A stretch of 14,080 nt of DNA. Origin: an uncultured Clostridia bacterium. GTDB lineage: Bacteria > Bacillota > Clostridia > TANB77 > CAG-508. Both the position numbers and the translations under genes were made by a program. The DNA lies in assembly GCA_934162615.1 (NCBI GenBank), contig CAKPJK010000032.1, positions 1 through 14,080 of the forward strand. Reading direction: 5' to 3'. Below are positions 6,289 to 13,099 of this stretch, one piece after another. Positions within the stretch are counted from its first letter, which is position 1. The number at the start of each line of letters is the position of its first letter. The notes beneath the pieces are model-generated. The model was not told the DNA's origin. It saw nothing but the letters and a program-made list of their open reading frames with translations, and did not search any database.

Positions 6289-7389
6289 CTATATATTAGT
6301 AATATCACTTTCGTTTGCATCACAATTGTCTAAGTATTCTTCTTGTTTTTTTAATACTTCTTCAAGTCCTGTTCCTTTGTAATATGTTGATAATGTAAAG
6401 TTTAATTTTGGTAATACTTCCATTTTATTTTCATTATCTTTTTCGTTTTCACTGTCGATTAAGCTAATTTTGGTATTTTCTATTTTGTTTTTTAGTTCGT
6501 TTATGAATTCTGCAACTCCATTTATTTCTACTCCTGAGAATGCAATTACAAATTTGGGTCCCATATATCTTATATATACATATTGTTTAGATATATTTTC
6601 TTTTATGTATTTACTTATTTTTTCTATTACTTTGTTTCCAAGTTCTCTACAATATTTTCTGTTTATTTCTTCTAGATTTATTATTTTGTACATACATATA
6701 GTTGAAGTTGTATATTGATCTATTACTTTTCTTCCTTCACCATATATGTATTCTTCTGAATATAATCCTGAGAATAAGTCTTTTCTAACTATTGTTTCTA
6801 GTGTTTTTTGATGTACTACTGTTTTTAGTACAGAAACAATATTGTCTTTTATTACTTCTAATACTGTTGTGTCTACATTATCAAAATCATGTGGTGTTCC
6901 ACTTTCTATTATCCAATACCCTATATAAACATTGTCTATATATAATGGGAAGAAAATCGCTGATTTTGCTCTTCCAAATTCCATTTTTTGATATGGCAAT
7001 CTTTCTTGGTCATTATTTACTGTAACATATTTAGGAGTAGCTTGTGCTATGCTGTCTTTAAACATGTCCACATCTTGTAAAGATTTTAATGCATCCCAAT
7101 GCATTTCATCTACATTTGATGCTTTTATTTCATATTCGGCTCCGTTAAATACAACTATAGTAGAATATTTAATTTCATATTTTTCAATCAGTATGTCATT
7201 TATTCTTTTTATTTTTTCATCTACTGATGATGTTTCTCCTATAGTACTCATAAAATCTTGTACTACAGAAAGGTTATTTATTTTTTGATTAATATTTCTA
7301 TATGTTTGTATTTTTTTATGTATGTTAAGATTATAAGCTATTAATCCTAAAACTGCTATTATTAAAATTACTACTACTATTATTAGCAC
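6289..7389 (-). CDS. Membrane-anchored GAF protein with degenerate GGDEF domain
   Basis: A 366-residue protein. A single N-terminal membrane helix spans residues 3-20 with a basic cytoplasmic flank, and a coiled linker reaches about residue 60. Residues 45-190 resemble a GAF sensor domain (YSTIVVFNGAEYEIKAS, then SAIFFPLYIDNVYIGYWIIE, ending in LEVIKDNIVSVL). Residues 203-355 have the GGDEF layout: RKDLFSGLYSEEY in place of DxLTGLxNRR, a central helix, then the strand-turn RYMGPKFVIAFSG (274-286), where the active GG[D/E]EF is replaced by MGPKF. Diguanylate cyclase activity is therefore not expected; the domain may bind GTP or c-di-GMP or only dimerise. The start is GTG at 7389, with AGGAGGG 5-6 nt upstream. 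It follows the 791-residue ATPase-like gene by 19 nt, so the two products probably act together. Confidence 0.8.
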   Translation of the reverse strand: MLIIVVVILIIAVLGLIAYNLNIHKKIQTYRNINQKINNLSVVQDFMSTIGETSSVDEKIKRINDILIEKYEIKYSTIVVFNGAEYEIKASNVDEMHWDALKSLQDVDMFKDSIAQATPKYVTVNNDQERLPYQKMEFGRAKSAIFFPLYIDNVYIGYWIIESGTPHDFDNVDTTVLEVIKDNIVSVLKTVVHQKTLETIVRKDLFSGLYSEEYIYGEGRKVIDQYTTSTICMYKIINLEEINRKYCRELGNKVIEKISKYIKENISKQYVYIRYMGPKFVIAFSGVEINGVAEFINELKNKIENTKISLIDSENEKDNENKMEVLPKLNFTLSTYYKGTGLEEVLKKQEEYLDNCDANESDITNI

Positions 7390-7408
7390 TTTTTACCCTC
7401 CTAATTTA

Positions 7409-9784
7409 TTAATATCTATTTTTCATTTGATTTAATGTTGAGTTCATACTTGGTGAAAATACTCCATTGTTTCTATCTACTGTAGGTGGTGTATATGTTG
7501 ATTTTCCATTTGTTGTTTTTCCAGATATTGTTGGATATACCATATCCGCTAGGTTATTTAATATTTGTAATATATTTTTCGGATATCCTTTTGTTGATAC
7601 TTCACAGTTTATTATATTTTCTAAATATTTTGTATAAACTTCTTCATTAAATGGAACTCCAATATATCTTATTGTATTTTTATCAAATAATTCTGTCATA
7701 AATGACATCGCTGGGTCATTGTAATATGCCATTCCACCAATTATTGCTTTGTCATTTACTCCTCTAAGTTTTAATGCTTTATTTAATACCACTCTTAATT
7801 TGTTTTGATCTAGTACATTTTTTGATTTTAATTCTCTTAAAAATGCTGTTAAAGGTTGTATTGTTAATATATCAAAAGTTTGAACTAAGTATATCTCTTG
7901 TGTTTTTTCAAAATATTGAAGTGGTGTTTCAAAGTCACAATCTATTAATACCAATGAGTGTTTTTTTAGTAATGTTTGTAATATTGTTCCTGCATTTTCT
8001 ATTCCTTCTGTTTCGTCTGGTAATGATGTATATACTGTTAAGTTTTTGTTTACTTGTATTCCATTTGCCATACCTTGTAATAAGTTTGGAATAGAGTTCA
8101 TTGCTATTTTTCTTAAATCTTCTTCATTTTTTGTATAAATATAATATGAGTTTCTATTTTTTGTTGTATCTAATATTGCTGTATCTATTCCCATTCTTGC
8201 TGTTATATCTGCAATATTATTTACAATAAATGATGTTCCATTTTTACTTGTTCCTATAAAACATGCTACTTTTTTGTCAGATGTTAGTAGATTTGATATA
8301 TCTACATTTTCAAATTCTACGTTTGTTGTTTGTAAACTGTTATTTTCATATGAGGAATTAAAGTTTGAATAAGCTGTTGTTTTTTCTGGTTCTTGTTCTA
8401 TTCCTGGTAATACTGTTTTAGTTTCATTATTTCCTTCATTTTCTTCGAATCCTGGTAGTGTTACGTCTTCTACTTTTTCTTCTTCTTCAAAACCTGGTAA
8501 TATTGTTTCCTCTTTTTCTTCTTCAAATCCTGGTAATATTGTTTCTTTCTCCTTTTCTTCCTCAGTTCCTGGTAATGTTATATTTTCTTGATCTTCTATT
8601 ACAGCATTTTTACGAGGTCTTCCTCTTTTTCTTTTTGGTGTTGCTTCTGTATTCTCTTCTGGAAGTGGATTTTTACGAGGTCTTCCTCTTCTTCTTTTTG
8701 GTTCTTCAGTAACAGGTTCTTCAGTCTTATTTTCTTCTTCCTTTGTTTCTTTTGGAATTTCTGTTTTCTTTTCTTCTTCATAATTATCATCACTTAATAA
8801 TTTATCTATTCTATCCATTGTTTCTTTTTCAAACATTGGTCCTTTTTTACTTATACTGGTTACTGTTTTTGCTGGTATTTCTTCTTCATCTTCTAGTAAA
8901 TCTTCAAATGCTTTTGAAGTTTTTGGTTTTGCTAATTTTTTTGCACTATTCATATTAACTGATGATGGAATAACTACAGGTCTTGATAATATCTTTTCTC
9001 TGTTTCCTGTATTTAAAAGTTTTTCACTTGGTCCATCTTTTACTGTTTTTCTTTCTCCCTGTGCTCTTAATGAATCAGATACTTTACTATTAAACGAAAT
9101 TATTTCTTGATATTTAGTTGATTTTTCTTCCAATACCGCTCTTACATTTAATGGTAGAAATTTGCTTATTATTCTTAATTGCACGTCATTATATTGTGAA
9201 GCTATATTGTTAAAACTTTCTACATATTTTTTTTCATCTTTTCCAAGTCTTTTATAGTGCGCTAATATGTTTTGAATTTCAACTTCACTTACGTCATTTT
9301 CATTTTCTGTTTGATATGATACATCGTCTGAATCTATTTTGTAGTATGATTTTGCTTCCTTTTTGGAACGTGGTTTGTTTAGTAATTCACATACTTTGTC
9401 TACACTTCTGTCATTTCCTATTAGAGCATTATATATTCCTATTCCAAATAGTTTAACTAACATTTCTTCAGATTTTTCTCTTCTGTCTGAGCATATTAAT
9501 ATTATTGGAATATCGTCTCCTTTTAAGTTTGATGCTTCATCACTAATACTATCTAATTTATCAAATATAAACTTATCTATTTGTGAATATTGTGTATTTG
9601 AAAATGCCTCTAAATCTTCACTTATTACTATTCTATCATAGTTTTTATCTTTTTGTAATTCTTTTAGTATTGCATTGAAGTAATATACATTTTTGTATGA
9701 GATTATTTCTTTATAATTTTTTTGATATCTTTTTACTATTGATTCTGATATCTCTTCATTACTTACTGCAAATAAAACTTTCAT
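7409..9784 (-). CDS. CpaE/MinD-like P-loop protein with AT-hooks and acidic LPG-repeat linker
   Basis: A 791-residue multidomain protein. Residues 1-135 look like a receiver-type alpha/beta domain, as in CpaE (strands MKVLFAVS, YDRIVIS and PIILICS). Residues 165-245 are helical. Residues 290-500 are a charged, low-complexity linker holding two AT-hook cores, RRRGRPRKN (364-372) and KRGRPRKN (386-393), and five copies of [IVT]LPG[FTI]E (404-463) in acidic sequence. Residues 503-755 match a SIMIBI ATPase of the MinD/ParA/CpaE group: a divergent P-loop ACFIGTSKNGTSF (507-519), a Walker-B-like LVLIDCD (611-617), VLNKA (666-670) and a late GVPFNEEVY (709-717). The canonical P-loop Lys before Thr/Ser is missing, as is also common in CpaE. 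CpaE proteins position pilus or secretion machinery at the cell pole. The ATG at 9784 uses an AAGGGGG inside the end of the upstream gene, 3 nt away. Function here is inferred. Confidence 0.82.
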   Translation of the reverse strand: MKVLFAVSNEEISESIVKRYQKNYKEIISYKNVYYFNAILKELQKDKNYDRIVISEDLEAFSNTQYSQIDKFIFDKLDSISDEASNLKGDDIPIILICSDRREKSEEMLVKLFGIGIYNALIGNDRSVDKVCELLNKPRSKKEAKSYYKIDSDDVSYQTENENDVSEVEIQNILAHYKRLGKDEKKYVESFNNIASQYNDVQLRIISKFLPLNVRAVLEEKSTKYQEIISFNSKVSDSLRAQGERKTVKDGPSEKLLNTGNREKILSRPVVIPSSVNMNSAKKLAKPKTSKAFEDLLEDEEEIPAKTVTSISKKGPMFEKETMDRIDKLLSDDNYEEEKKTEIPKETKEEENKTEEPVTEEPKRRRGRPRKNPLPEENTEATPKRKRGRPRKNAVIEDQENITLPGTEEEKEKETILPGFEEEKEETILPGFEEEEKVEDVTLPGFEENEGNNETKTVLPGIEQEPEKTTAYSNFNSSYENNSLQTTNVEFENVDISNLLTSDKKVACFIGTSKNGTSFIVNNIADITARMGIDTAILDTTKNRNSYYIYTKNEEDLRKIAMNSIPNLLQGMANGIQVNKNLTVYTSLPDETEGIENAGTILQTLLKKHSLVLIDCDFETPLQYFEKTQEIYLVQTFDILTIQPLTAFLRELKSKNVLDQNKLRVVLNKALKLRGVNDKAIIGGMAYYNDPAMSFMTELFDKNTIRYIGVPFNEEVYTKYLENIINCEVSTKGYPKNILQILNNLADMVYPTISGKTTNGKSTYTPPTVDRNNGVFSPSMNSTLNQMKNRY
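8606..8702. repeat. Direct repeat encoding the two AT-hooks
   Basis: Two copies of about 34 nt (8606-8639 and 8669-8702), offset by exactly 63 nt (21 codons), are nearly identical in DNA as well as protein; I count one mismatch. They encode the two RGRPRKN hooks of the 791-residue protein and look like a recent in-frame tandem duplication or gene-converted repeat. Confidence 0.8.
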
Positions 9785-9787
9785 TGG

Positions 9788-10198
9788 TTACCCCCTTCCA
9801 AATTTTACGAACATCGCAAATGCTAATGGTAAAATTTGGCATATTATTAATAATGTAACAAATGTTACTATTAAACCCATTCCTTTTTCTAATGTGTCTA
9901 ATTTTCTTATACCTATTACATATTGGTGTATCGCTCCTATTGCAATTCCTAAGAAGCAAAATGGTATGCTGTATATTCTAACTATATTTAAAATATATGC
10001 AACTATTCCATATGCGTCTGAGCCGTATTTTTGTTTATAGTCTTCTAATGATTTTGTTTGTGTTTCTTTAATTTCTACTAATTGACTTTCTGTTTTGTTA
10101 TCTATTGCTTTTTCGGCTGCATATACATTATTAGTAAAGGCAAATATTCCTAGAAATACTACTAATGTTGCCATAATTATCTTTAACGTTTTTTTCAT
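9788..10198 (-). CDS. Small exported two-helix membrane protein, VirB2/TrbC pilin-like topology
   Basis: A 136-residue protein that I do not recognise by sequence. It begins with a clear signal peptide: KK at 2-3, a hydrophobic core (7-21) and a likely signal peptidase I site NVYA|AEK after residue 27. A short polar extracytoplasmic segment (28-60) follows. Then come two membrane helices (about 65-95 and 107-131) separated by a short basic loop, VIGIRKLDTLEKG. Signal peptide, short spacer and two helices with a charged loop is the arrangement of VirB2/TrbC pilins and similar small secretion-channel subunits. The CpaE-like protein encoded 3 nt downstream would fit a secretion or pilus-like role. 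No other type IV secretion or Tad genes are in the window, so this is a resemblance only. The ATG at 10198 has AAAGGGG about 8 nt upstream and a good promoter precedes it. Confidence 0.78.
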   Translation of the reverse strand: MKKTLKIIMATLVVFLGIFAFTNNVYAAEKAIDNKTESQLVEIKETQTKSLEDYKQKYGSDAYGIVAYILNIVRIYSIPFCFLGIAIGAIHQYVIGIRKLDTLEKGMGLIVTFVTLLIICQILPLAFAMFVKFGRG

Positions 10199-10261
10199 TA
10201 TCTTAGCCCCTTTCTTATTTTCTTAAAAGTACTTATTTTTTTACATTTTTTATACCTATAT

Positions 10262-10290
10262 ATCATACAATATCTTCAAAAAAATATCAA
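10262..10290 (-). promoter_or_regulatory. Sigma-A promoter of the 10198-5190 operon
   Basis: On the minus strand TTGATA (10285-10290), a 17-nt spacer and TATGAT (10262-10267) each match the consensus at 5 of 6 positions. They lie about 64 nt upstream of the ATG at 10198. No terminator hairpin is visible between this promoter and the end of the upstream glucosaminidase gene, so read-through from that gene is also possible. Confidence 0.65.
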
Positions 10291-10307
10291 GGAATTTTAC
10301 AAAAAAT

Positions 10308-11552
10308 TTACAATTTATTATATAAATACTGCATTTTAGAGTAAACTGCATTTGCCCAGTTTTTGTCTGTTGCATATTTTGTGTTTATTCCTTTTAGTGT
10401 TGGCCCATTGTAATATGTTCCTGCAGCCTTTTCTCCTCCATAAATGCTTGTACCCGCAGGATTTAAATAATATTTAACAAATACTCTTGCTAGTAAATCT
10501 ATGCTTTCTGAATAATTTGTAAAATTATATGCTCCGTTATATGGATTTGAATCATATGCACCATATCCAAATAGATTATTTTTTTGTAATGCTATTTTTG
10601 ATGTTCCCCACGCACTTTCGTGTATTCCTACGGATGCAACAAATATTCCATTTATATTGTATTGTTTTTCAATGTAATAAAAATATTCCGCATTTTTTTC
10701 AAATATTTTATTTGTATCTTTACTATCTGATAATACTTTTTTAAATTGTTCTAAAGTTAATCCACTTGGTTTGTTTAATTGCATATTTATGCTAAGTGTT
10801 GATAATAATTGCCCTTTTGTTTTTGTTTCTGTCGTTGTTTGTTTTTGTTCTTCACTTGCATTTGGATTTATGTATATTGTACATTCTGCTTTAACCCATC
10901 CTGTTATATTTTGATATGATATTTTATACCAGTTTTGTGTTATCTCTAGTATTTTTAGTTCATCTTCTTTTTTTAAAGTTGTTATTTTTCTACTTTCTTC
11001 TGTTGCTTCCGCTCTTACTGCTAATTCGTCTGATGTAACATATATTTTGTCTCCAACTTTAACTTTATAATTGCTTGTATAGTTTGCCCCACCTATTTCT
11101 ACTATTTTGTTTGCTGATGCTTTTGTTATTGTTGCATTTGTTTGTTCTTCTTTTATTTGATTTCCGTCTTTGTCATATGTTGTTTTTATTGTAATTTCTT
11201 GTTTTCCTTCTCTTCCTTCCTGTACTACTACTGACATTCCTTTTGGTATTTCTTTATTTGTTCTATACTCTGTTAAATATTCTAATGTTTCTTCTTTTTT
11301 TGTTATTTGTTCTGTCTGCCCATTATTTGTATTTTGATTTATTATTTGGTCTATATCTATTTTATTTGCTTGGCTTATTTCGTAGTTATTGTCTGTGTTT
11401 TCTGGGTTTGTTGTTGCTTCTTTTGCATATGATTTATTTGTTGGAAAGTACATATTGAAAAATATTATTATATATAATATTGTAAAAAATGCAAATGCTA
11501 ATATTATTATTGTTTTTAATGTTATTTTTATTTTATTTTCTTTTGTTTTCAT
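10308..11552 (-). CDS. Membrane-anchored cell-wall hydrolase: G5 - SH3b - glucosaminidase
   Basis: A 414-residue surface enzyme. An uncleaved-looking membrane helix (about 11-33) is followed by a Thr/Asn/Gln-rich stalk (40-85). Next are a G5 domain (about 86-153, opening EETLEYLTEYRTNKEIPKG and ending KIVEIG), a bacterial SH3 domain (about 167-226, with LAVRAEATEESRKI and WVKAECTIYI), and a C-terminal endo-beta-N-acetylglucosaminidase domain of the GH73/LytD group (about 262-414). The GIHESAWGTSKIA motif (309-321) gives the catalytic Glu312 and is followed by NNLFGYGAYD (325-334). It would cleave peptidoglycan glycan strands after GlcNAc. I chose the ATG at 11552, which has AAAGGG 8 nt upstream. 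An in-frame ATG at 11570 would add six residues, but its own upstream region has no ribosome binding site. It is a single gene behind a near-consensus promoter, divergent from cotJA. Confidence 0.9.
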   Translation of the reverse strand: MKTKENKIKITLKTIIILAFAFFTILYIIIFFNMYFPTNKSYAKEATTNPENTDNNYEISQANKIDIDQIINQNTNNGQTEQITKKEETLEYLTEYRTNKEIPKGMSVVVQEGREGKQEITIKTTYDKDGNQIKEEQTNATITKASANKIVEIGGANYTSNYKVKVGDKIYVTSDELAVRAEATEESRKITTLKKEDELKILEITQNWYKISYQNITGWVKAECTIYINPNASEEQKQTTTETKTKGQLLSTLSINMQLNKPSGLTLEQFKKVLSDSKDTNKIFEKNAEYFYYIEKQYNINGIFVASVGIHESAWGTSKIALQKNNLFGYGAYDSNPYNGAYNFTNYSESIDLLARVFVKYYLNPAGTSIYGGEKAAGTYYNGPTLKGINTKYATDKNWANAVYSKMQYLYNKL

Positions 11553-11612
11553 TTTTTCTTTCCCTTTCATTTTTTCTATTTTATGTGAAAGTTTTCTCTG
11601 TTTTCTACTATT

Positions 11613-11641
11613 ATTTTAATATTTCTATGTTTTTTTGTCAA
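11613..11641 (-). promoter_or_regulatory. Near-consensus sigma-A promoter of the glucosaminidase gene
   Basis: On the minus strand a perfect -35 TTGACA (11636-11641), a 17-nt spacer and TAAAAT (11613-11618) point at the gene starting at 11552, giving a leader of about 50-55 nt. This is the strongest promoter match in the window. Confidence 0.85.
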
Positions 11642-11659
11642 TGGAAAATAAGTAGCAAA

Positions 11660-11666
11660 TGTCGAA
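11660..11666 (+). promoter_or_regulatory. Candidate Spo0A box
   Basis: TGTCGAA, the exact core of the Spo0A binding site, lies 18 bp upstream of the glucosaminidase -35 and 42 nt before the cotJA start. The position suits control of either divergent unit by the sporulation master regulator. It is a single seven-base match, so only suggestive. Confidence 0.4.
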
Positions 11667-11672
11667 ATTCCT

Positions 11673-11680
11673 CATATAAT
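11673..11680 (+). promoter_or_regulatory. Candidate mother-cell (sigma-E/sigma-K type) -10 element for cotJ
   Basis: CATATAAT followed by A matches the CATA-start -10 pattern of sigma-E and sigma-K promoters, and cotJ of Bacillus subtilis is sigma-E dependent. No convincing -35 is seen 13-16 nt upstream. Initiation here would leave a very short leader, because the ribosome binding site starts at about 11687. TATAAT inside it could also serve sigma-A. Confidence 0.35.
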
Positions 11681-11701
11681 AAAAATAAAGGAGGAAACAA
11701 A

Positions 11702-12079
11702 ATGTTTGGAAGAAGAAAATGTTATTGTATGAATAATAATTATCAAAACAATTCATGTGAAGAACAAAACGATATAATGGAAGACAAATGCTCAAATGTA
11801 GCCAATGCAAATTTTAGTTGTAATCAAAATAAATATATGGATTGTTGTGAATGTGGATTTGAAGAAGAAAACAATGTATTTCCAGAAAATCCAATGTTAG
11901 GTCAAAGTTATGTACCTATCCAATATATGGATAAAACATTCAAACCATGTGTAGGACTAAAAATGGGAACAATATTTCCAGAATTAGTTAGCCCTTATAT
12001 GCCAGGTCAGTCTATGAAAGAAATAGAATATTTGGCAGCAACAAATACTGTAAAGGAGGGCTGTAACAAATGTCAATAG
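11702..12079 (+). CDS. cotJA: Spore coat-associated protein CotJA, cysteine-rich form
   Basis: A 125-residue protein. The C-terminal half is the CotJA family domain: GQSYVPIQYMDKTFKPCVGL (residues 67-86), then a proline-rich stretch with a PYMPGQSM turn (98-105). The N-terminal 58 residues are an extension rich in Asn and Cys (Cys 7, 9, 19, 30, 40, 48, 49, 51). With Cys 83, 121 and 124 this gives 11 cysteines, many more than Bacillus CotJA (about 80 residues). The ATG at 11702 is set by AAAGGAGG with 7-nt spacing; longer readings upstream run through promoter DNA and lack a ribosome binding site. CotJA works with CotJC in the inner coat of spores, and their incorporation is interdependent. 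It overlaps cotJB by 10 nt. The extra cysteines could serve disulfide cross-linking or metal binding in the coat, which is inference. Confidence 0.88.
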   Translation: MFGRRKCYCMNNNYQNNSCEEQNDIMEDKCSNVANANFSCNQNKYMDCCECGFEEENNVFPENPMLGQSYVPIQYMDKTFKPCVGLKMGTIFPELVSPYMPGQSMKEIEYLAATNTVKEGCNKCQ

Positions 12080-12426
12080 AAGAAAATAGAAATTGCAGTT
12101 GCAATGATAATATGGATAGCAATATTATGAATATAATGCCTGAAATGACAATGAATGCTCAAGGAAGAAAAATAGACTGTTGTGAAAAAGAAGAATTGTT
12201 ACAACAAATAAGATGTTGTGATTTTGCAATAAATGAACTTGCTTTATATTTAGATACACATCCAACAGATGACAACGCACTTTGCTTACACAGAAGATAT
12301 TGCAGAGAGGCAAAAGATTTGAAAGATAAATATCAAAAAGTTTATGGTCCTTTAACTATTAATTTTCCATGTAATAAATGGAGATGGCTAGAAGAACCAT
12401 GGCCTTGGGAAGGAGGAATGAATTAA
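12070..12426 (+). CDS. cotJB: Spore coat protein CotJB
   Basis: A 118-residue protein. The family core is seen as ELLQQIRCCDFAINELALYLDTHP (42-65), then ALCLHRRYCREAKDLKDKYQKVYGPLT (70-96), and the Trp-rich end NKWRWLEEPWPWEGG (102-116), which is diagnostic of CotJB. The N-terminal 38 residues form an extension with Cys 9, 11, 37 and 38, and five more cysteines follow, again rich compared with Bacillus CotJB. The start ATG lies inside the end of cotJA (10-nt overlap), with AAAGGAGG at 12052-12059, a normal distance away. The stop codon overlaps the cotJC start by one base (TAATG), so the three genes form one coupled operon expressed during sporulation in the mother cell. Confidence 0.92.
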   Translation: MSIEENRNCSCNDNMDSNIMNIMPEMTMNAQGRKIDCCEKEELLQQIRCCDFAINELALYLDTHPTDDNALCLHRRYCREAKDLKDKYQKVYGPLTINFPCNKWRWLEEPWPWEGGMN

Positions 12427-13025
12427 TGTGGACTTATAATAAAACATTGCAATATCCAATTAATATAAAATGTACAGATCCAAGATTAGCAAAAGTTATA
12501 ATATCTCAATATGGTGGACCTGATGGTGAACTTGCAGCATCTCTAAGATATTTATCTCAAAGATTTGGTATGCCAGACCAAAACGCAAAAGCAATTCTAA
12601 ACGATATAGGCACGGAGGAACTTGCTCACCTTGAAATGGTAGGAACAATAGTACATCAATTGACAAAAGGTGCATCTATTGAAGAAATAGAAAAAGCAGG
12701 TTTAGGACCATATTATACTGACCATGGTGTTGATGTATATCCACAATCAGCAGCAGGTGCTCCATTTACAGCAGCATATATTGCATGTAAAGGTGACCCA
12801 ATTGCAAACTTACAAGAGGATTTGGCCGCTGAACAAAAAGCTCGTGCAACTTATGAAAAATTAATTGATTTATGTAGAGATAACCCAGATGTTATTGACC
12901 CATTAAGATATTTAAGAGAAAGAGAAGTTGTTCATTTTCAAAGATTTGGTGAAGCTCTAAGAGGAGTTCAAGATAAATTGGCTGAAAAGAAATTTTATAT
13001 GAATAATATGAAAAATTGTGATTAA
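12426..13025 (+). CDS. cotJC: CotJC, spore coat manganese catalase-family protein
   Basis: A 199-residue ferritin-like protein of the manganese catalase family. Putative di-manganese ligands are Glu35 (GPDGELAA), Glu65 and His68 (GTEELAHLEM), Glu136 (LAAEQKAR) and Glu167/His170 (EREVVHFQRFG). All five core ligand motifs are present, so peroxide dismutation is plausible, although the role in the spore may be structural. The chosen ATG at 12426 overlaps the cotJB stop and has AGGAGG 8 nt upstream, and MWTYNKTLQYP is the typical N-terminus. A longer open frame from 12378 would overlap cotJB extensively and lacks a ribosome binding site. It lacks the extended C-terminal tail of classical manganese catalases, as usual for CotJC. 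The last gene of the cotJ operon, it ends before a bidirectional terminator. Confidence 0.95.
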   Translation: MWTYNKTLQYPINIKCTDPRLAKVIISQYGGPDGELAASLRYLSQRFGMPDQNAKAILNDIGTEELAHLEMVGTIVHQLTKGASIEEIEKAGLGPYYTDHGVDVYPQSAAGAPFTAAYIACKGDPIANLQEDLAAEQKARATYEKLIDLCRDNPDVIDPLRYLREREVVHFQRFGEALRGVQDKLAEKKFYMNNMKNCD

Positions 13026-13048
13026 AAGTTAATTTTAAAACCAAAAAT

Positions 13049-13082
13049 AAAAAGCCAGTAGATTTATTTCTACTAGCTTTTT
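13049..13082. terminator. Bidirectional rho-independent terminator between cotJC and pyk
   Basis: A 14-position stem is formed by AAAAAGC-C-AGTAGA (13049-13062) and TCTACT-A-GCTTTTT (13069-13082), with one C/A mismatch and a 6-nt loop. T-rich tracts follow on both strands (TTTTTGTTTT to the right, TTTTTATTTTT to the left). It serves both convergent genes. Confidence 0.9.
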
Positions 13083-13099
13083 GTTTTATATAATATAAA

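Noticed and set aside
8599..8793. Minus-strand open frame of 64 codons rich in Lys and Glu
   Set aside because: It lies entirely within the AT-hook/acidic linker of the 791-residue gene in another frame; its composition is a by-product of the A-rich codons there, and no ribosome site precedes it.
9759..9959. Minus-strand open frame overlapping the pilin-like gene
   Set aside because: It is out of frame with, and nested in, a gene that has a signal peptide, good ribosome site and promoter; its product has no domain-like pattern.
12378..12425. Upstream extension of CotJC
   Set aside because: It overlaps the conserved Trp-rich end of CotJB in another frame; the ATG at 12426 has a good ribosome site and the family N-terminus.
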